Assembly (NCBI GenBank): GCA_943736015.1
Contig: OX031063.1
Coordinates: 19,513,501 to 19,577,500 of the forward strand
Length of the DNA stretch: 64,000 nt
DNA from: Tridacna crocea
Taxonomy: Eukaryota; Mollusca; Bivalvia; Cardiida; Cardiidae
Direction: 5' to 3'
The notes below the pieces were generated by a model. That model was not told where the DNA came from and did not search any database. It saw nothing but the letters and a program-made list of their open reading frames with translations. Numbering within the stretch: the first letter of the stretch is position 1; each line of letters begins with the position of its first letter. A program made the position numbers and the translations under genes. Positions 12,049-22,487 of this stretch are shown here, piece after piece.

Positions 12049-12278
12049 TTAACGCTTTACCAAACTACCTCGAGTTTCAACAACCCTGAGGAAGAGGCCT
12101 CTTGAAAGAAAAAAAATGTGGGAAAAGGAGAAAATGCTATTAAGCAGTATTTTCTCCTTTTCCAACAGTGTTTTCTCGTATTTCATAAAGAAATCATTTC
12201 ATTGTAGTCAACATGCGTTGCTGTCTGTAGTTGCTTGCAATTTGAATGTCTTAAATTTTGTCATATAGTAAAGAGTTA
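12049..12278 (+). mobile_element. Family A element, first of a head-to-tail pair
   Basis: Both TTAA ends kept. Hairpin GGGAAAAGGAGAAAATGCT against AGTATTTTCTCCTTTTCC, with the apex partly replaced (attaagc). The final TTAA (12275-12278) is also the first TTAA of the next copy. Confidence 0.85.
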
Positions 12279-12504
12279 ACCCTTCACCACAAATCCCGAG
12301 TTTCATCGACCCTGGGTATAGGAATCTTTAAAAACACTACGGGAACAGGAGAAAATGCTGGTAGCTGACATTTTCTTTCTTTGATAGAAATATTTTCTAT
12401 CATATGAAGGACATAATTCGTCCCTGAGCCATCTCTGCTTCGTCGTCTGCCAGTGTTTTCAGTTTGGACAAGTGTTGAACTTCGTGGTCTGATTAAAGAG
12501 TTAA
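12275..12504 (+). mobile_element. Family A element, second of a head-to-tail pair
   Basis: TTAACCCTTCACCACAAATC to ATTAAAGAGTTAA. The right hairpin arm has been replaced by a small local palindrome (GATAGAAATATTTTCTATC). Confidence 0.85.
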
Positions 12505-12573
12505 ATAAACTTACCCTCTTTGTTCTTATCACATTACATACGGCAGTCGACTTTTATGTTCTGCAAAAGAATA

Positions 12574-12712
12574 CCATGGAAAACATTATGACAGTTGGAA
12601 AATCGTTGGTTTACTTCGAAAACCTCGTAACTACAGCTTGTTACAAGCTGTAGTTACGATGTTTTTGAAGTAAACCGAGTAAATGCTTTTACAAAGCAAT
12701 TTCTCCCATGGC
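12574..12712. mobile_element. Family H palindromic element, copy 2
   Basis: The inner palindrome (12608-12676) has arms GGTTTACTTCGAAAACCTCG and TAACTACAGCTTG around TTA. Outer ACCATGGAAAACATT faces ATTTCTCCCATGG, so this copy shows a longer element bounded by CCATGG. Confidence 0.8.
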
Positions 12713-13165
12713 TATGTACAATGCTATTCCCTAGTACTAGTATTCATTTATATTACAATTTAGCTGATGCTTATTTTCCGTAACTTACAGGAATGCTTTC
12801 AAAGTCGCTTGGTGCTTACTTTCTTGTTTGTTTCCCGAATGTATTGAGTTATACCGACATTTAAGATATTCATAACAATTTTAACAGGGCTTTGGAATTA
12901 TTTAAGCATGATTACACGAACACCTTTTGGTATTTTGATAATGTCATGAATGTTGTTTAGAGTCGTTTTGCCTCAGAAATAAGATGTTCTAGGAAGTGGG
13001 GGGGGAGGGGGGGGGGGAAGAGGGAGATGGCATTGGAAGGATTATTGTATGGTGAAAGCTTGCAATCGTTGTGAGTACAATTCTTTGGAATTTGCAGTTC
13101 GATCTTGGTCAGCACTACTCTGTAACAAAAATAATGGACCAGTCGTTTTTTGTATACAACGTTCC
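12713..13165. other. No gene recognised; G-run
   Basis: Contains a G-rich tract at about 12998-13018. The minus-strand frame at 12957-13205 runs through that tract and is not credible as a gene. Confidence 0.45.
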
Positions 13166-13393
13166 TTAACTCTTTACCAAACAACAAAATCTGAGACTTG
13201 TCCAAATTGAAAGCACTTGCAGACGACGAAATAAAGGTGACTCAAAAATTGAAACTTGACTTTAGGAGAGTAGAAAACATTGTGGGAAAAAAAGAAAACA
13301 CTGGTTACCAGCATCTTCTCCTTTCCCACAATGTTTTCAGAGGCTTCTCTCTCTGGGTCGTAAAAAAACAGGAGTTGTTTTGTAAGGGGTTGA
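13166..13393 (-). mobile_element. Family A element, reverse
   Basis: TTAACTCTTTACCAAACAAC start, well-paired hairpin (GTGGGAAAAAAAGAAAACACTG side slightly longer), TCTCTCTGGGTCGT, end TGTAAGGGGTTGAA. Confidence 0.88.
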
Positions 13394-13579
13394 AATATAA
13401 TTCGTCTTACAACCAATCAAATCATGAGGTAGACTAGTCCATAGGTATGCGGAAAATTTACCCGAAACAAAATAGTTTCGACCCATGTCGATACGTTTGG
13501 GAGATAAATTGATCGCCCCTTCACAAAGCAAGACCAATTTGAGTGAAATGCACCGGACTCATTGTACAACTATCGTACG

Positions 13580-13619
13580 AAATATCGAGGTACAAATAGA
13601 AATATCGAGGTACAAATAG
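13580..13619 (+). repeat. Exact 20-bp tandem duplication
   Basis: AAATATCGAGGTACAAATAG occurs twice back to back with no mismatch. Confidence 0.95.
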
Positions 13620-13654
13620 TCTCATCATGAATCTACACTGTTCTCCAACGCACT

Positions 13655-13884
13655 TTAACCTATTACCATACAATCCCTACATTTGACGACCCTGAGAAAG
13701 AAGCCTTTAGAAAACATTGTGGGAAAAGGAGAAAATGCTGGTAACTAGCATTTTATCCTTTTCCCACAAGGTTTTCTACCCTTCACAAAACAAATTGCAA
13801 TTTTTTCAGTCAGTTTTATTTTGTCGTCTGCGAATGCTTTCGATTTGGACAAACCTAAAATTTTGTCGTTTGGTAATAAGTTAA
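13655..13884 (+). mobile_element. Family A element
   Basis: Complete with TTAA at both ends. The hairpin is almost perfect; apex GCTGGTAACTAGC has one mismatch. Confidence 0.92.
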
Positions 13885-14037
13885 ATTACCATTGGATCCA
13901 TATGTGTTATCTACGTGCAGTATGAGGTATGAAGGCTTGAATGATAGCACAGTTGTGTTATAGTAAAAGGCTTTGTCGGTGTAATTATTAAAATAAATAG
14001 CAATATAATGTGTTGTTATTTAGTTATCAGACCTGCC

Positions 14038-14200
14038 GTTTAACCCTTATCCTGCTAAATAAGTAAGACGAAACTGTCAAGCCGATAGTAAAAATCCAAA
14101 TGATTCTATTTCAAACTTGAAAAAAACCCTCCTTATCGGGCAGAGTAGATCCAAGATCAGACTGCACGTTCTTTGCAGTCTGATCTTGATCTATCCTAAA
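14038..14200. mobile_element. Family C element with longer left arm
   Basis: TTTAACCCTTATCCTGC, AAAACCC-type linker, CCTTATCGGGCAGAGTAGAT, then the hairpin GATCAGACTGCAC / GTTCT / TTGCAGTCTGATC. The right end is degraded (TATCCTAAACCCTAA). Compare the complete copy at 26573-26784. Confidence 0.75.
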
Positions 14201-14990
14201 CCCTAACGTTCAGTGAGTCGAGCGTAACGCTTAGCTTAACTAGCTTATTTTATGTAATCATTTGCTCATCAGTCACCTCTTCAGTATGAGATTCATGAAG
14301 CGTATCAGCTTTAGTTTTACTTTTTCTTCACCAACATTTTTCTTTTTTAAGATTTTTGTAGAAGTGAATTTTGAATCAGAAACAATTCAATACTGAATTT
14401 TGAAGACCATGTATTGTAAACCGAAGGAAATAAACCCAATTAAACCCATTTTTTCTTAGGCAAATAAGTTTTCCGGTCGCACTCAGATATGTGACTGGAA
14501 ATGGCATGTAAAAATACATAGGGTGAGGCCATCGATCGTGGAAATACTAATCTCTTATTGAAAATAGCTTCACTCGCTCATAGCCTTCCTTTGGCGCAAT
14601 GACACAAATTTTGTTTGATCGCTTGGTCCTGGGCTTTTTCGTTCCAAATCAGTATGTCCCATGGCTTGTTCATCCTATTTGCTACTCCATCTGATTGAGT
14701 ATGAATATTTATAGATCGAAATAATTGACTGTAATGTTGTTAATTAAATGTTAATGGCTAAAGATATTTCAAAATCATAGTTTTCATTCGATATATTCAC
14801 ATAGTTTTTTTCTATCCATGATGCATCCTACTGTCAAAGGACGTTACTCCTGACTCCTAACGATTTAAGGAAGACCATCAATACACAATCTAAACTTTGA
14901 CCGTTGTCTGCGCATGTGATATTTTTTGAAGATTCGACCTTTCTGTTATGTTGCATCATCCATACCCACAATACTTGAGAAAAGTAGGGC
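14201..14990. other. No gene recognised
   Basis: AT-rich sequence with nothing supported. Confidence 0.4.
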
Positions 14991-14999
14991 TTATACCGA

Positions 15000-15245
15000 A
15001 GCTATTAGCTTATTACCCAAACATGTAGGGCTGTTTTAACACGTGGCCGATGCACTGGTTACATGCAAGCCGATCATAGCTGAATGAATCGCACCAGGTA
15101 GCGTTTTATTGAGTAAAAGTTTACTTCATGTTGAAATTGAAAGTAACAGTTGTTGGTTTGAAAAATTAGCCCGCTTCTGTACCCAGAATGCCCAAATTAG
15201 ATGTATGTTTATTTATAGAATGTCATCTAGCGGGAGATATTAAAA
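15000..15245 (-). repeat. Family J dispersed repeat, inverted copy
   Basis: Its reverse complement matches the sequence after 19120: TCCCGCTAGATGACATTC, CATCTAATTTGG, CATTCTGGGTACAGA, then ATTCAGCTATGATC and AAAACAGCCC. Neither copy has clear terminal repeats. Confidence 0.75.
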
Positions 15246-15769
15246 CTTTAGTATAGGCACTCTCCCTTCAACCGAAGTAGATTGATTTTAAGCCAATGTT
15301 TGAAAAATGTTCCTGTATTTCTTTCAGGTTATTAATTCCATACAATCCATACAGTGGGTTCCTTGAAAAATACCACTTCAGCGTTCTCAACGCTTTGATT
15401 TTTTTCTTTACCGGTTTCCATGTCAAGACATATGGTTTGAAACAATCAATGTTTTTTGTATCGCTTAAGAAAAACATAACACTCACGTTTTATTTGTAGA
15501 AAATAGATGGTCGTGAAATAAATACCCAACCATTGACCAAACCCATAACCGTGCAGTGGTGGGACTGCGCCTTCACCGGCTGACCGTATGCATCCTTAGA
15601 TATGAGCCATTCTCTAGGAAAGCGGGTTCAATGCACAACCCTGATGCATTATATCAAGTCGTCATAATTAAAATCATGGATCCGTTCATTTTACGACAAA
15701 CTGAATCATAAAGTTGACTGGTACTTTGACATGTAGAAAAATGGCTAAAAGCAAAAGGTTTTGGCCCAA
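15246..15769. other. No gene recognised
   Basis: Opposing frames at 15268-15499 overlap and look like chance. A little of the family J similarity may extend in from the left. Confidence 0.4.
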
Positions 15770-15855
15770 ACAACTACAAAAAAGTATCGACCAAAGGTAG
15801 CCTGCGCAACAGTCCACACAGGCTGACCTTCGTCGATGCTTTTTGTGGATGTTTT
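15770..15855. repeat. Family G copy (GCCTGCGCA palindrome)
   Basis: AAAGTATCGACCAAAGGTAG and CCTGCGCAACAGTCC face ACAGGCTGACCTTCGTCGAT and GCTTTTTG. Family G plan: AAAAGTATCGAC, CAGCCTGCGCAGTCCGCGCA, GGCTGACCTGGGTCGAAACT. Confidence 0.75.
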
Positions 15856-15887
15856 CAACCCGTTTTCACAGAGTATATACACACATA

Positions 15888-15942
15888 TATCTTCATTGAC
15901 ACGTATCTTCATTGACACATATATCTTAATTGAAGACAGAGA
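15888..15942 (+). repeat. Short tandem repeat, three units
   Basis: ATATCTTCATTGACACGT-like units follow one another (ATCTTCATTGACAC twice, then ATCTTAATTGA). Confidence 0.75.
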
Positions 15943-15984
15943 TTGGAGAAAAGTTTAGTTTTCAGTTTTCCAGTAGAGTAATTT

Positions 15985-16119
15985 TACATTTTTCCACGTT
16001 GTCTTCAATCCGTCAGAGACAAATCCCTGCATTTTCGCTAAGCTAAATGATTCGTCTGCAAATTCTTTCAATTTTCATTGGACAAGTCAAAAACATAGAA
16101 ATTAACGCCTGATGAAGGG
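15985..16119 (+). mobile_element. Family A fragment, right half
   Basis: TTTTCCACGTTGTCTTCAAT, TCGTCTGCAAATTCTTTCAA, CATTGGACAAGTCAAAAAC. It lies directly before a complete copy in the same orientation. Confidence 0.55.
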
Positions 16120-16350
16120 TTTTACCCTTTATCATACAATGCTGAGTTTTAACGACCTTGATTATGAAAGCTTTGGAAAATACTGTGGGAAAAGGTGAAA
16201 ATACTGGTAACTAGCATTTCCTCCTTTTCCCACAATGTTTTCTATCCTTCCAGCGGCAAATTCAGTTATAGAGTCAGGTCTTATTTTTACCTCTGCAAAT
16301 GCTTTGATTTCAACCAGTGTACGTTTTTTTGCCGTCTACTGATGGGTTAA
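16120..16350 (+). mobile_element. Family A element
   Basis: TTTACCCTTTATCATACAAT to GATGGGTTAA. Hairpin GGGAAAAGGTGAAAATACTGG against AGCATTTCCTCCTTTTCCC; position 20 of the left arm is the B-type base here without a partner change. Confidence 0.88.
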
Positions 16351-16460
16351 CCGATCCATAGCAAAAGGTAGATTGTATGACATTGATTGGTAGATAGCGT
16401 ACGTGCTGCGTAAAGGGTCCAACAAGGTAAAGACCTACCACGGCGATTTATTGTAATTAA

Positions 16461-16684
16461 TTAACTCTTTACCACACAATCCCGACACCCCTGTGAAAGA
16501 ATTCTTTTGAAAACATTGCGGGAAAAGGAGAAAATGCTGGTAACCAGCATTTTCTCCTTTTTCCATAATGTTTTCTACTCTGTCAAAGAAAAATTAAACC
16601 ATTTGATCCACACTAAAACTGTCGTCTGCAAATCCTTTCAATATTTGGACACGGCTAAAATTTTGTCGTCTGGTAAAGGGGTAA
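16461..16684 (+). mobile_element. Family A element
   Basis: TTAACTCTTTACCACACAAT start, near-perfect hairpin (GCGGGAAAAGGAGAAAATGC), TTTTGTCGTCTGGTAAAGGG end. The GAGTTTTAAC segment after the left end is deleted. Confidence 0.9.
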
Positions 16685-17649
16685 GGACGTCATTCCTGGC
16701 AGCAAGATGTATTTGAGTTGTGGCTGTGCTGTTTTTGAAGAAAATGTCGAGGAGTTGTTATAGCCCTGTGCTCGCCTGTGTCGTCGTATTGTGTACTATC
16801 TGTATCATTACTGAAGGTATTTGCTTCACTCTCGGACAAGATGCAGAGGCAAGTAAATATCAAAATACATTTGACGCAGTGTGACACCCTTTTTCCGACT
16901 TGAAATTTTCACTTTGAATCAGGCATTCGCATACGAGCATTGGCAACCGCATACGGTGCACATGTATCAATTTCTTTTGAATCGACGGTTTCCCGCATAT
17001 TGGAGTTCCGTACTTTTCCCTATCGTAAATGTTGATCTAGGAGTCGATAGCAGCTTAGCCCACTTTACAAAAGATTATTAGGTAAAGTTGTGAGCATTAC
17101 TTGTGCTATTGCAGATATTCTGAGATCAGAACTTAACGTCTGGATCAGTACTCACAACCGCTTTCAATTTCATTTTATGTGACTAATTATAGATTGAGAA
17201 AGTATGCAAGTTTTGATTGGTTCGATAATTAATCTGATGTAGACAGTCAGAAGCTGTGTCACTTTCAGATTTAGAAAATTCTTGAGAGAAAGACTTTAAA
17301 TGTTCTTTAGAATAGTAAATGGACCCTTGTTTATGAATCCGGGTCCTCGATATTTCGAGACTCTTCTCATTTATCGAATTAGACTAAAATAATTATGTTT
17401 AGTACACCGGTGTTACAACTGTACATACTCATAAAAGGGTGCTTTTAAGGTTAAGTAACGATGTATATAAATATACGTCCTTTTTAACTAAAATACCGGG
17501 GGCGAAACACTGTACCAAAACATCAATGGATTAATGTGACATGGTGACTTCTAATTAAATGGTTTATGAGGGCTCGTAAAGCATTAGTCATACTTTTTCG
17601 TATATTTTTGTAAACCTCAGGTTGCTGAGCGTTATTCAAGGTCCTTTTG
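16685..17649. other. No gene recognised
   Basis: Frames at 16690-16887 (minus) and 16881-17081 (plus) are unrecognised. The sequence is AT-rich with no repeat copies noticed. Confidence 0.4.
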
Positions 17650-17716
17650 CGGACAGTGTAGATCCAAGATCAGACTGCACAGAACGTGCAGTCTGATCTT
17701 GGATCTACACTGTCCG
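17650..17716. mobile_element. Family C hairpin, perfect palindrome
   Basis: Arms of 30 bp with no mismatch: GGACAGTGTAGATCCAAGAT plus CAGACTGCAC at 17651-17680, loop AGAAC at 17681-17685, mirror arm 17686-17715. Flanked by CCTTTTGC and GATAAGGAGATA. Confidence 0.97.
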
Positions 17717-17866
17717 ATAAGGAGATATTTTTCATAAAGAATAAATGTGAAATAGCAAGATTTGCGTTTTCGCTGTCGGTTTGAAAGTGTCATTGAACTT
17801 ATTTAGCGGAATAAGGGTAACGTTGTATTTTCCTTTTAAGTCGAAGTATTTTTCTGTGGTTATTTA

Positions 17867-18029
17867 GAATTCCTTTACACCTCGAACCTGATTTTTAACG
17901 ACCCTGAGAAAGAATCCTTTCGAAAACGTAGAGGGAAAAAGGAGAAGATGCTTGCTTTTACTCCTATATTTTCAAATGGTCTCTTGTCATAGTCATTCAA
18001 AAATTTGGGACTGTGTGGTAAAAGATTAA
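17867..18029. mobile_element. Family A left-left recombinant
   Basis: Begins as a forward left end (TCCTTTACACCTCGAACCTG, TTTTTAACGACCCTGAGAAA) and ends as an inverted left end (GGGACTGTGTGGTAAAAG, ATTAA). Both right halves are missing and the hairpin apex is broken (GAGAAGATGCTTGCTTTTAC). Confidence 0.7.
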
Positions 18030-18099
18030 TTGGCGATGTTAGAGATAATTTTGTAGATGTTAAAGCCACCACATGAAGTTTTAAATGCTATTCTGGACA

Positions 18100-18240
18100 A
18101 GGTTGGTCAAGATCAAACGTCACGAAATTGAGCAATCTGATCATGGACTTACAATGTTCGATATTTTGAGAGACCATCAGTGAAGAGCAGCCTTGAAACT
18201 GGAAGTTATGGGCGGTCTGATTCTGTTCAGACTGTCTGCA
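18100..18240. repeat. Degenerate family C remnants
   Basis: GGTCAAGATCAAACGTCACG faces GCAATCTGATCATGGACTTA. Further on, GGTCTGATTCTGTTCAGACT and GTCTGCAAAAG follow. Only family resemblance is claimed. Confidence 0.35.
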
Positions 18241-18244
18241 AAAG

Positions 18245-18484
18245 TAACTCTAAACTTTTACCATAAAATCCCGAACTGCAACGACCCTGAAGGAGAGAGC
18301 TCAGTTTTGAAAACATTGTGGGAAAAGGAGAAAATGCTGTTAAAATGCATTTCTCCTTTTATCTCAATGATTTCTTCCCTGTCTCAGAACTTTTAATTCA
18401 CTTGTACTGCTTACGAATTTGTCTTCCGTAGATGCTTTGAATTTAGAAAAGCCTGGAATTTGTTGCCTGGTACACAGTAAAGCT
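18245..18484 (+). mobile_element. Family A element
   Basis: TTTTACCATAAAATCCCGAA to TTGTTGCCTGGTACACAGTAA. Hairpin left arm intact (GTGGGAAAAGGAGAAAATGC); the apex has changed to TGTTAAAATGCA. Confidence 0.82.
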
Positions 18485-18514
18485 TCATTTTCATCGAAAC
18501 AATAGCAAAAATTT

Positions 18515-18648
18515 TCTATTTACCCTATAATATTTTAGACTTACTTAAAAAACAGAAATCAGCATTTGAGCTACATGTAGTCTGTCGTCTGCGAATGCTT
18601 TAAGTTTGGTCGAGTCGAAAATTTTGTCGTCTGCTAAAAGCTCAATCA
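18515..18648 (+). mobile_element. Family A fragment, right half
   Basis: GTCGTCTGCGAATGCTTTAA, GTTTGGTCGAGTCGAAAATT, TTGTCGTCTGCTAAAAG. It follows the previous copy after about 30 bp. Confidence 0.6.
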
Positions 18649-19032
18649 TCTTTTCCGCCAAAAGGGTAAAGGTAGTTAAAATTCCCGTCTCTGATTATAT
18701 TTTGACGCATTATATATTTTAATGGATATAAATTATACTTTGTAGCAGCTTCGTTCCCGAAACTGAGGCTAAAATTTCCCATAAAAGAAAGACAGTAATG
18801 TTACACCGTATTATTTTGGACAGTAAACGTCTCCCAAGTTGACTTTGTGTGAAAAACCATTAAATACTTGAACTTTGTGATGGAATTTTGAAATTGCATC
18901 TCTAAGTTAAATATACACCTACACTTGTTTTCACCAAATTTTAACCATTTCGTCTTTATTTTATCAAACTATAATCTTTCTTGTATCTTCATGCCAAATA
19001 TTGCCCATGACAGTTGCAAGGTTGTTATAGAT
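18649..19032. other. No gene recognised
   Basis: AT-rich, nothing supported. Confidence 0.4.
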
Positions 19033-19345
19033 GACGATCGATGAAAATAGATTTCATTTTCTGGGGACCATCGAAGAAATCGCTGTTGTCGTTTCCGGTT
19101 TTGAATGAAAGATTTCCGACATTATTTCCCGCTAGATGGCATTCTACAAATATACATCTATCTAATTTGGACATTCTTGGTACAGAACCTGACTACTTTA
19201 CTCCGCGACAAGCGTTACTTTGAATTTCAAACTAAAATAAGCGTTTACTAAATAAAACTATACTTGGTGAGATTAATTCAGCTATGATCAGCAGTTTAGA
19301 GAAATATGGAGCTAAAACAGGCCTGATTTTTCCTGAAACGTATTG
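19033..19345 (+). repeat. Family J dispersed repeat, long copy
   Basis: GACGATCGATGAAAATAGAT, TTCTGGGGACCATCGAAGAA, GTTTCCGGTTTTGAATGAAA, then CCCGCTAGATGGCATTCTAC and ATTCAGCTATGATCAGC. Its first part recurs at 19480-19603; its second part recurs inverted at 15000-15245. A 60-codon frame here is repeat sequence. Confidence 0.75.
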
Positions 19346-19479
19346 ATAAAAGCCATTTTCTCCATTGCTACTGTACAGCGCGTATTACTATACAATGCCC
19401 CCATAGTGGGGGGAGTGATTCGTCATATAAGATAGGTCGAATCTTCGAAGGATATGACATACGCAACCAAGAGCATAGA

Positions 19480-19603
19480 TAACGATCGATTAAAAATGGA
19501 TATCATTTTCTGGGGACCATCGAAGAAATGTCTGTTGTCCTTTCCGGTTGTAAATCAAAGATTTCCGATTTATATCCCTCTAGCTGTAAGGATGCATCTT
19601 TAA
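19480..19603 (+). repeat. Family J partial copy
   Basis: AACGATCGATTAAAAATGGA, TTCTGGGGACCATCGAAGAA, CTTTCCGGTTGTAAATCAAA, ATATCCCTCTAGCTG. The downstream part is cut off where a family A element starts at TTAA. Confidence 0.8.
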
Positions 19604-19829
19604 CTCTTTACTAAACGAGAATATTTTAGGCTTGTCCAAATTCAAAGCATTTGCAGACGACAAAATAAATGTGACGGAAAATTTGAAATTTGTTTTGTGA
19701 AGAGTAGAAAATAATGTGGGAAAATGAGAAAATGCTGGTTACCAGCATTTTCTCCGTTTCCCACAATGTCTTCTAAAGGCTTTTTTTCTCAGGGGCGTCA
19801 AAACTAGGGATTGTGTGGTAATGGGTTAA
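19600..19829 (-). mobile_element. Family A element, reverse, inserted in family J
   Basis: TTAACTCTTTACTAAACGAG to GGTAATGGGTTAA with a well-paired hairpin. It begins exactly where the family J copy stops. Confidence 0.92.
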
Positions 19830-19893
19830 GTTTACTTTTGGGGTCTCGTTGATGGAGTAGAATGGAAAAAGGACATCCCTTGGAGGACTTATT

Positions 19894-20078
19894 CCAGAGC
19901 TCCAGATAAGAGAGAGTGATGGTAGTCTAAATCCAGTATTTCTCTTTGAAACCATGTGTCGTGGGTACTCACTAGAATCAATGAGATGAAGATGAGTTCC
20001 CATAACATCGGGTTTAGTTGAGAATAATAAATATTTTCAATTTTGAAATCAAAATCACTCCCTCTATTTAAAGCTGTG
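19894..20078 (+). mobile_element. Family D element with damaged palindrome
   Basis: CAGAGCTCCAGATAAGAGAG to CTATTTAAAGCTGTGG. The palindrome apex is lost: GGGTACTCACTAGAATCAAT runs straight into GATGAGTTCCC. Confidence 0.8.
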
Positions 20079-20165
20079 GTATTCATGTAGAAGATTTTTT
20101 TGGTCTTTGTAGAGGTTAATATCGCGTTCGTCTGTGTAATGCACAGGAACAAGTTCAATCAACAG

Positions 20166-20355
20166 TTAACTATTAAACGATAAAATATTCGACTGATCAA
20201 AATTGAGAGCAGTTGCAGACATTTTTTTTGTGGTTGAAATGGAAAGGGCGGAAAACATTGTGGGGAATAAAAAAAGAAAATGCGGGTTACAATGTTTTCT
20301 TAAGGCTGTCTTCTTTAGGGTCACTAAAACTTGGGACTGTGTAGAAAAGAGTTAA
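20166..20355 (-). mobile_element. Family A element, reverse, shortened
   Basis: TTAACTATTAAACGATAAAA to GTAGAAAAGAGTTAA. The left hairpin arm is present (AACATTGTGGGG), but most of the right arm is deleted after GCGGGTTACAATG. Confidence 0.8.
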
Positions 20356-20844
20356 AATGCATTTGTAGCACTTACACGAAAGAGGAGAATCGGAATCAGT
20401 TATAAAACTCTTGACTACCGTATTTCAGGACCAATAATTGATTCTAACATACATGGGGATTTCTTTATAGAAATTTCGTGGTTTCCAGAAAACATAAGTT
20501 CAAATGGAAACAAATAAGCACAAAGCTAACCGGAGCTTTACACAGGGACGTAAAAGAATTGAGGGCCAATTGGTAAACATAGAGCACATGGGCGTTAGTT
20601 CCGCGAAACCACGAAGCATGCAAACGTAAATAAGCCAATTTTGAAAGCTGAACGATATTACGTTTGAATAGGAAAGTTACAGTATATTCTGAAAGAGAGC
20701 TGAAAAATAACGAAATTGATTTATAGGGGTGGGCATTTGAAAATTAGTCACCTCTTCTCTCACCGCTTACCTTTCACAGGGTGAACTCCCTCTGGAGGGA
20801 GTGGGCGCGAAAGGAGACAACTGACTGTATTATTTGTAACAACG
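20356..20844. other. No gene recognised
   Basis: AT-rich; the frames at 20774-21090 on both strands overlap a family A fragment and are not genes. Confidence 0.4.
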
Positions 20845-20992
20845 CGAACAAAGTAATGCGACTCAAAAACTGTGCTTTTATGAAGGATAGAAAAAAACAG
20901 TTGGGAAAAGTGGAAACTTTGGCTTCTGCCATTTTCTTTTTTTCCCCCACAATATTTTCAAAAGGCTTCTTTCTCTTCTTTGGAATCGTTCT
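20845..20992 (-). mobile_element. Family A fragment, reverse, worn
   Basis: GTAATGCGACTCAAAAACTG, GGATAGAAAAAAACAGTTGG, hairpin GGCTTCTGCCATTTTC, CACAATATTTTCAAAAGGCT. Both ends are lost. Confidence 0.55.
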
Positions 20993-21390
20993 AGAGAAAC
21001 CCGTGCTTGACTGACAAGAACTTGTAAAAGCATGGTCAATAAGTAACAATAAATGCTTTTTACACGTAGTTCATCCTTTTCTAACACCATTTCTTCAGAT
21101 GTTGCCCTCTATTATTCATTTGTATTAGTCAATTGAATCGTACACGAGGATTCTGTTTTGTTAAAGGTTAACCTAATGGGCGTTGGGACAAGATCAAATG
21201 TTATTTAGGGATCAACCCACGTAAATGGCACCATTGTGTACCCAGACGTCAACGTTATTTGAACTGAATCCCCAATCATTCAATACCAGTTGTTATCGTA
21301 AAGTTAGCACATGCTCGGGTAACACAAAGAACATACCAGACTTTGGTACCATAGGGTTTTAACACTTTTAACGTCATAGGCGAAAATATG

Positions 21391-21482
21391 GGCTTTTTTG
21401 CGGATAGTATAGATGAAGATCAGATTGCACAGATTGTGCAGTCTTATCTTGGGACTATTCCGTCCAATTGGTTAATCCCTTA
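21391..21482. mobile_element. Family C element, diverged
   Basis: TTTTGCGGATAGTATAGATG, GATCAGATTGCAC, AGATT, GTGCAGTCTTATC, then GTCCAATTGGTTAATCCCTT. Confidence 0.75.
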
Positions 21483-22085
21483 AAAGATAAGTTTTTTTCA
21501 GAGGACGGTTTTTTCCCCCAGGGGTCTAGAGAGGTCGAGTAAATATATTTAGCTCTTAGAGAGTTTTAAAAAAAAAAGCGTAGAATTTTGCTTTGATATC
21601 TGGCTTTGACCAGTCGATTGCGATTAGAAAAGAATTAAAATAATTATGATAATTCGTGAGTTTTTTTTTGTTCTCTCTATACTAAAGTAAATAACATGAT
21701 GACTGTCGATATTGCGAGGGCGTCCCGTAATCAATAGGCGATATCCTTCTATTTTTTTTTATATAGTTGAAACAAAAATAATGATTACGATCATGGGAAC
21801 AGACTGAAAAATGATGATGAATTGTTACTGAATGTCAACAAATTTATAACATCTATTTCCCCTTGTCTTCAATCTAAGCCAATGAGATGTGCTGGTACGG
21901 ACAGAAGGATAAGCGCAACATTTTGAATAGCTAGTGAATACGACAAAGTATTCCACAATTTTGATTGATTAGTAGGTTCGGTTTTATTCCTGCATTGAGT
22001 GAGAAAGGTATCCTTTCATGGGCACCCTCCTTTCATATTAAAACAGTTAAAAGCCTGAACTCGCTTGATTCTATGTAGAAAGGAG
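21483..22085. other. No gene recognised
   Basis: AT-rich with T-runs; nothing supported. Confidence 0.4.
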
Positions 22086-22215
22086 GTGTGATGCATTTGC
22101 TAAAAGTACCGACCATATCATCCTGCGTAGTCCGCACAGGCTGTCCTGGGTCGAAACTTTTTGCTGTCTGTAAATTAATGAATGTCCATGGACCATTCCT
22201 TCTCATAGTTTAATA
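22086..22215. repeat. Family G copy
   Basis: GATGCATTTGCTAAAAGTAC, TCATCCTGCGTAGTCCGCAC, AGGCTGTCCTGGGTCGAAAC, then the G tail TGTCCATGGACCATTCCTTC. Confidence 0.8.
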
Positions 22216-22487
22216 GGTTTTTGGGCATATCCATTATTGTCATGGACCTTCAAGATGCATTAAACCAAGTTTTGGCATAGCCCCGCTCATACATATATTT
22301 TACTAGATCTATTATGAAATTGATCCAAATACTACTTTGCACAGAAGAAAATATTAACTGGTATTCTACGTTTTAAAAATTGAAATTTTATCGCCAAAAT
22401 TTGGTGCTGAATTTGGCATTAGGCCTTCAGACAATTTTCTGCAATTGGACCATGGATTTTCTTTTTGATGACACGACTTCATGTTTT

